The position numbers and the translations under genes were made by a program. The notes under the pieces were generated by a model, which was not told where the DNA came from, searched no databases, and saw only the letters and a program-made list of their open reading frames with translations. Of a stretch of DNA of 64,000 nt, positions 59,475 through 64,000 are shown piece by piece; within the stretch, counting starts at the first letter, position 1, and every line of letters starts with the position of its first letter. This DNA is from Polynucleobacter sp. AP-Elch-400A-B2 (GTDB taxonomy: Bacteria > Pseudomonadota > Gammaproteobacteria > Burkholderiales > Burkholderiaceae): NCBI RefSeq assembly GCF_018688355.1, contig NZ_CP061317.1:352272-416271 (forward strand), read 5' to 3'.

Positions 59475-60569
59475 TTGGCTGATGAAGCTCCCGTAGAAAA
59501 AACGCTATCGATAGCAGATGCTCTGAAAGAGGGAGTCAAGTCTGCCCCTGCTGGTGGCACCATCTCTTTTGATGACTTGGACGGTGCTTCACGTGCTGCG
59601 GTTGTCCTTTTGGCTGTTGGCGCTGAGTCTGCAGCGAATGTGATGAGGGGCATGACGCCTTTTGAGGTGCAACGACTCTCAGGAAAGATGGCCGTAGTGC
59701 GCTCCTTAAGTAGAGACTTAGTGCTGGAGGTATTGCGGCAATTTAAGGATGTCACCGCCAACAATACGCAAGTTGCATTTGATACCGATGACTTCATGCA
59801 GAACATGCTTACCAAGGCAATGGGTGCAGAAGGTGCTTCAGATCTATTAGGCCGCCTTGAAAATACGCTTGATATGTCTGGTATCGAAACACTCAAGCGC
59901 ATGGAATCTGACGTGCTTTACGAGCTCATTAAAAATGAGCATCCACAAATCATTGCAACGGTGATGGTCTTCTTGGATCCTACTCAGGCTTCTGCCTTGC
60001 TCAAGTTATTTGCTGATGAATTACGAAACGAACTCATCTTACGTATTGCTCTGTTGGAAAAAGTTCAACCTGCAGCTCTGAAGGAGTTAAACGAGGTGAT
60101 GTCTCGTTCAGCAGGCCCAGACTCAGACTTCCGTCGCAGCAGCGTGGGTGGTGTAGTGCCTACCGCGGAGATTTTGAACAACCTCTCCGGCGGCTTGGAT
60201 AAACAAGCCTTGGAAAACATCCGAAAATATAGTGGTGAGTTGGCCGATGCTATTCAAGAAAAGATGTTTGTCTTCGAAGACTTCTTGGAGCTTGAAGATC
60301 GTTCATTACAGACTTTAATGACAGAGGTTCCACAGGAAACATTAATCATTGCATTAAAAGGCGCAAGTCCGAAGTTGCGCGAAAAAATCTTCAAAAATAT
60401 GGCGAAGCGCTCTGCCGATACTGTGCGTGAAGATCTTGAAACAAGACCGCCTGTGAAGGTCATTGAAGTTGAGACAGCCCAAAAAGATGTCATTGCAATC
60501 GCTCGCGCCTTGAGTGAAGAAGGTCGAGTCAATATGGAGAGAGGTAAGTCCGCTGATGCCTTCCTCTGA
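59475..60569 (+). CDS. fliG: Flagellar motor switch protein FliG
   Basis: This 364-residue protein contains the FliG N, M and C domains. Visible are the M-domain EHPQIIATVMVFLDPTQASALL and the C-domain EDFLELEDRSLQTLMTEV with the torque helix (GASPKLREKIFKNMAKRSADTVREDLE). FliG connects FliF to the rotor and meets the stator. The TTG at 59475 has GAGGAG 8 bases upstream. It overlaps the fliH start by 14 bases. Confidence 0.96.
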   Translation: MADEAPVEKTLSIADALKEGVKSAPAGGTISFDDLDGASRAAVVLLAVGAESAANVMRGMTPFEVQRLSGKMAVVRSLSRDLVLEVLRQFKDVTANNTQVAFDTDDFMQNMLTKAMGAEGASDLLGRLENTLDMSGIETLKRMESDVLYELIKNEHPQIIATVMVFLDPTQASALLKLFADELRNELILRIALLEKVQPAALKELNEVMSRSAGPDSDFRRSSVGGVVPTAEILNNLSGGLDKQALENIRKYSGELADAIQEKMFVFEDFLELEDRSLQTLMTEVPQETLIIALKGASPKLREKIFKNMAKRSADTVREDLETRPPVKVIEVETAQKDVIAIARALSEEGRVNMERGKSADAFL

Positions 60570-61446
60570 TGAGGACTCCTTGCTAACGCGATGGGAGCCA
60601 CCTTCTTTTGACCCTCCTAAACCTCCTAAGCCACCTAAGGTGGCTCCGATTCATTACCCCACCGTTGAAGAAGTTGAAGCGATTCGACATGATGCTTATG
60701 AAGAAGCCTATGAACTTGGTTCTAATGAAGGCTTTGTAGAAGGACGAACAGCTGGTTATGACGAGGGCAAGACAACTGGTTATGACGAGGGATATAAAGC
60801 GGGGTATCAAGATGCAGAGCAAGAGACGCTTCGTTTGCAAAATGCTTTGGGGCAACTTTTAGAGTCGCTTGTTGGGATGCCCGAAGCAATTGCCGCACCT
60901 TTAACCCAGTTCAGTTTTGAAATTGCCTCTCGTTTGAGTGCAAATAGTTCAATAGAGCGCGCTCCCTTTGTGATGGCGGTGCAAGAAGCGTTGATGCGTT
61001 TGCCACGACCAGGTGAAAATCTCTATCTGCGTTTGCGTTCTGAAGAAGTGGACACTTGGAGAAAGATTGTTGAGGACCCAGGTTTGCCATTTAATTGCAC
61101 GATTTTAGTAGATGCTGATGTTCGTCCTGGGCATGCTTATGTCGAGGTGAGTGGTGCTCGTATTGATGTTGGGGTTGAGGCACGCATGGCATTAGTGAGG
61201 ACAGCCTTGGGTTTGGATGGCTCAGTTGCTCAAGATGACAAAGTGGTTGATCAAAAAATCACACCAACACTTTTGGAAGATGAGTCTATTGGAGAGGTGC
61301 AAGCTGCTGATGAATCTTCTGCTGAAGAAGATCATGATTTTGCGGACGATACTAGTAGCGATTCTGAAATGGATGTTGAAACAGATTCCGAAACAGAGTC
61401 TGATGATCATCCAATCAATCCTGATGATCAGGTGCAGCCAGAGTGA
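60556..61446 (+). CDS. fliH: Flagellar export regulator FliH
   Basis: This 296-residue protein has a Pro-rich N-terminus, a GxxxG-repeat segment (YDEGKTTGYDEGYKAGYQDA), a C-terminal FliH domain (AYVEVSGARIDVGVEARM) and then an unusually long, very acidic tail (SSAEEDHDFADDTSSDSEMDV). FliH regulates the ATPase FliI and brings export substrates to the gate. The ATG at 60556 is preferred over a more upstream start at 60514 because of overlap with fliG. It overlaps fliI by 4 bases. Confidence 0.88.
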   Translation: MPSSDEDSLLTRWEPPSFDPPKPPKPPKVAPIHYPTVEEVEAIRHDAYEEAYELGSNEGFVEGRTAGYDEGKTTGYDEGYKAGYQDAEQETLRLQNALGQLLESLVGMPEAIAAPLTQFSFEIASRLSANSSIERAPFVMAVQEALMRLPRPGENLYLRLRSEEVDTWRKIVEDPGLPFNCTILVDADVRPGHAYVEVSGARIDVGVEARMALVRTALGLDGSVAQDDKVVDQKITPTLLEDESIGEVQAADESSAEEDHDFADDTSSDSEMDVETDSETESDDHPINPDDQVQPE

Positions 61447-62828
61447 GCGTGTTACAACCTCAGGAATTGGTAAGTCAGTTAGAGTTGCGTCGCCAACACT
61501 TGATGCAAACTCCTTACTCCATTCGAGAGGGAAAATTAAAGCGCGTCTCTGGAATTGTCTTGGAGGTTGAAGGCCTACCAATGAGTATTGGATCGGGCGC
61601 TACCATCTTGTCCGAGCTAGGCGGCAAGACCTACGATGCAGAGTGCATTGGCTTTAATGGCGCAATTACTTATTTAATGCCGATTGATGCGATGGAAAAT
61701 ATTTCACCGGGGGCGCTAGTGTATCCAGCAAATACGCCATTTAACTCTGGAGCAGGTTATATCTCTAGTAGCGTGGGTGAACCCCTGACGATTGGTGAGA
61801 GTTTGCTCGGTAGAGTAGTTGATGGTTTGGGTCGACCTATCGATGGCAAAGGATATGGTGAAAAACAATTTTCACCCATCATTCAAAGAATGTTAAATCC
61901 CTTGGATCGAACACCTATTCATGAACCTTTGGATGTGGGTATTCAAGCTGTGAATGGTTTGTTAACAGTGGGCCGTGGTCAACGCGTCGGAATATTTGCG
62001 GGATCTGGAGTCGGTAAAAGTGTTTTATTAGGAATGCTTGCGCGCAATTGCGTTGCTGATGTGATTGTGATTGGCCTAGTTGGTGAACGCGGTCGTGAAG
62101 TACGCGAGTTTTGTGAAGATACTTTGGGGCCAGAATCATTTAAGCGTGCGGTTGTTGTAGCAGCGCCTGCTGATGCTTCTCCCTTAGCGCGCTCAAAAGG
62201 AGCGTCCTACGCAACCGATGTTGCGATTTGGTTCCGAGATCAAGGCAAGCATGTGGTTTTGATTGTTGATTCACTCACTCGTTACGCAATGGCTTTGCGT
62301 GAAATTGGCCTAAGCTTAGGAGAGGCTCCAGTAGCACGAGGCTACCCTCCTAGCGTATTTGCACGCATGCCAGAGTTAGTTGAGCGAGTCGGAAATGGCG
62401 CCAATCCTGATGGTTCAATCACTGCTTTTTATACCGTCTTACTAGAAGGTGATGACACCAATGATCCAGTTGCTGATACCGCACGCGGTATTTTGGATGG
62501 CCACTTCTTCCTTTCTAGAGAATTAGCTGATAGCGGGCACTACCCAGCCATTGATGTGGAGAAATCAATTTCTCGGGTGATGCCAAAAGTGGTGTCAAAA
62601 GAGCATTTACTCTCCGCTAGAAGAATGAAGCAGCTATACAGTCGGTATATGCGGGGAAGGGACTTGGTCTCGATGGGTGCTTATATTGCGGGCAGCGACC
62701 CGGAATTAGATGCTGCTTTGCAAGCTTGGCCCAAAATTCAGGCTTTCCTGCAGCAAGATGCTGATGTAGCGGTTCCCATAGATCAAACAGAGACTTTGTT
62801 AGCTGAAATTAGCCCGCCCAATCTATAA
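61443..62828 (+). CDS. fliI: Flagellum-specific ATPase FliI
   Basis: This 461-residue protein is the export ATPase. Its Walker A motif AGSGVGKS is at 186-193, Walker B-like VVLIVDSLTRYAMA and the GYPPSVFARMPELVERVGN loop follow. It powers, with the proton motive force, the export of flagellar proteins. The start is GTG at 61443, overlapping the fliH stop (GTGA), which marks tight operon coupling. It has the expected length and motifs throughout. Confidence 0.97.
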   Translation: MSVLQPQELVSQLELRRQHLMQTPYSIREGKLKRVSGIVLEVEGLPMSIGSGATILSELGGKTYDAECIGFNGAITYLMPIDAMENISPGALVYPANTPFNSGAGYISSSVGEPLTIGESLLGRVVDGLGRPIDGKGYGEKQFSPIIQRMLNPLDRTPIHEPLDVGIQAVNGLLTVGRGQRVGIFAGSGVGKSVLLGMLARNCVADVIVIGLVGERGREVREFCEDTLGPESFKRAVVVAAPADASPLARSKGASYATDVAIWFRDQGKHVVLIVDSLTRYAMALREIGLSLGEAPVARGYPPSVFARMPELVERVGNGANPDGSITAFYTVLLEGDDTNDPVADTARGILDGHFFLSRELADSGHYPAIDVEKSISRVMPKVVSKEHLLSARRMKQLYSRYMRGRDLVSMGAYIAGSDPELDAALQAWPKIQAFLQQDADVAVPIDQTETLLAEISPPNL

Positions 62829-62833
62829 AGCTT

Positions 62834-63280
62834 ATGAATGCTATAGAGCTCCTTCATCGCTTAGCCAAAATACGAGAAGATCAGGCTATGGCACGGGCAA
62901 AGCGCGTTGCTAGTCAGGTAAATCAGCAAAAAGCCTTTAAAGATCAAGTACTTGACTATGCAAAAGATTATGAGGCTCAATTACTTGCTGGTGGCAAAGG
63001 CGGATCTTCAGTGGCATTCATTCAGGATGCCAATGCCTTTAGAGAGAAGCTACTGCATAGCGCTATAGAGATGGATGGTCAAATTCAAGGTATGACAAAG
63101 GCTTCTGAGGAAACCTTAAAAGTAGCTACTTTAGCCAGAATGCGCACTCGGGGGCTATCTAAATTAGTAGACAAAATGCACCTCGAGGCCAAAAGAAAGC
63201 AGGCTAAAGCAGAACTTAGCCAATTTGAAGATAACTTCTCAGCAAGGCTGAGTTTCAAATCTGGCACGAAAGATGCATAG
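62834..63280 (+). CDS. fliJ: Flagellar export chaperone FliJ
   Basis: This 148-residue, mainly coiled-coil protein is Lys/Ala/Gln-rich (LHRLAKIREDQAMARAKRVASQVNQQKAF), the pattern of FliJ. It binds FliI and helps energise export. It is 5 bases after fliI. Assignment rests on synteny and composition. Confidence 0.88.
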   Translation: MNAIELLHRLAKIREDQAMARAKRVASQVNQQKAFKDQVLDYAKDYEAQLLAGGKGGSSVAFIQDANAFREKLLHSAIEMDGQIQGMTKASEETLKVATLARMRTRGLSKLVDKMHLEAKRKQAKAELSQFEDNFSARLSFKSGTKDA

Positions 63281-63306
63281 TTGGTAGTGTTCCTTTTGGA
63301 GAATGC

Positions 63307-64000
63307 ATGCCAACAGTTAGTCAAATACAGATGCAAGCAGTAAATAGCCCCATCACTGAGGCTATTGCGCTACCGGGTAGTCTTGCCGGCAGCGCTGCTG
63401 CGCCTGCTGGTTTTGATACTTTCTTGGCATCCCTGAACCAAAAGATGGTGGCACGCTTGGATGGGCGTTCAAATTCTGATAAATCAGCGAGCCCTAAAGC
63501 GGATTTAGGCATTCTGAATATGCAAAATTTGCCACAATTTGCTGGTCAAACAAAAAAATCTGCAAAAATTACCGATTCTATGCAGTTATTGGCAGCTCAG
63601 CTAGCTGCACAGGGCCTCATTAATCCTGCCTTAGCCCAGTCTGCAGTAGCCAACCCATTGCAAAATAGCGGTAATGGCGTCAATGCAATAGATTCATCCG
63701 GTTCGTTATCAGGCCTAAATTTACTTAACGGACTGGGTTTAAATGGTCAAAATATCGATCCACAGCAAAGCCGATTAATGACCCAATCGCTTGCTAAAGC
63801 GATGAAGGACTCAGGCCAGGCCAATGACCTAGGGACTCAAAATTCACAAGTAATGCAACTAATGCAAATGTTGCAACAAGCTAAACCCGTGAACGCGGCT
63901 CAAGCCAGTGCCTTAGAGCAGTTAAAGGGCTTAGTGAACCAAGCAGCTCAGGCAGCTCAGGCAGCCCCTCAGCAAGCACCTACCATCACACTGACCCAAG
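63307..64000 (+). CDS. fliK: Flagellar hook-length control protein FliK, C-terminus cut by window edge
   Basis: The frame is open to the right edge (231 residues, no stop). The visible part is the Gln/Ala/Ser/Asn-rich, low-complexity N-terminal region typical of FliK (MPTVSQIQMQAVNSP, later QAAQAAQAAPQQAP), with no clear domain yet; the conserved C-terminal domain would be outside. The ATG at 63307 has GGAG a few bases upstream. It follows fliJ by 26 bases in the fliFGHIJK operon. Assignment rests mainly on order. Confidence 0.85.
   Translation, partial: MPTVSQIQMQAVNSPITEAIALPGSLAGSAAAPAGFDTFLASLNQKMVARLDGRSNSDKSASPKADLGILNMQNLPQFAGQTKKSAKITDSMQLLAAQLAAQGLINPALAQSAVANPLQNSGNGVNAIDSSGSLSGLNLLNGLGLNGQNIDPQQSRLMTQSLAKAMKDSGQANDLGTQNSQVMQLMQMLQQAKPVNAAQASALEQLKGLVNQAAQAAQAAPQQAPTITLTQ

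Noticed and set aside
1..64000. CRISPR arrays, insertion sequences, prophage genes, tRNA or rRNA genes
   Set aside because: Read on both strands; no spaced direct repeats, transposase, phage structural gene or cloverleaf or rRNA sequence was recognised.

Overview
The window looks like a chromosome segment of a free-living freshwater betaproteobacterium close to Polynucleobacter (Burkholderiaceae). This is inferred from gene families, not from a database search. The clues are a monomeric NADP isocitrate dehydrogenase, MsrPQ, a phasin, DUF6352 and DUF2889 proteins, a modest AT-leaning base composition and tightly packed short operons. No rRNA, tRNA, insertion sequence, CRISPR array or prophage was seen.

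Positions 1-25,640 are mostly housekeeping and metabolism. They hold a Fur-boxed outer-membrane-type protein (cut by the left edge), a secreted nuclease, a lytic transglycosylase, an FKBP isomerase, an MFS transporter, icd, the msrP-msrQ periplasmic methionine sulfoxide repair pair, a lipocalin, an MBL hydrolase, an SDR, an RsuA-type pseudouridine synthase, a pterin dehydratase, a TSUP exporter, a PpiC isomerase, a phasin, an NhaR-type regulator with an SbtA-type bicarbonate transporter, a TerC-USP fusion, a haloacid-dehalogenase-type hydrolase and a large FAD/Fe-S D-2-hydroxyacid dehydrogenase.

Positions 25,800-31,350 are an accessory block that reads visibly AT-richer. It has three bactofilins, a RodZ-like HTH-membrane protein and six small membrane or exported proteins of no family I recognise.

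Positions 31,436 to the right edge form a flagellar island: a diguanylate cyclase, a stand-alone rpoN, a YcgR-like PilZ protein, then a six-gene run leading into flgA, then flgM-flgN. On the other strand are flhA-flhF-flhG-like-fliA. Next come a Sel1 protein, fliC, flaG, fliD, fliS, a FliK-like protein and an FlhB C-terminal mimic. The kinase-regulator-fliE operon lies opposite fliFGHIJK. A sigma-28 promoter is visible before fliC and a sigma-54 promoter before fliD. Together with rpoN and an FlgRS/FleSR-type two-component pair this suggests a sigma-54 flagellar hierarchy rather than the FlhDC scheme usual in Betaproteobacteria.

The most novel part is 34,631-41,227. A YcgR-like c-di-GMP receptor, an unknown membrane protein, a PDZ membrane protein, a CheW-like protein, a PilJ/MCP-like membrane protein without the conserved signalling tip, and a ChpA/CheA-derived protein without a recognisable kinase domain sit together, with no receiver-domain gene, directly upstream of flgA. 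This looks like a chemosensory array stripped of phosphotransfer and rewired, perhaps to c-di-GMP control of the flagellum.
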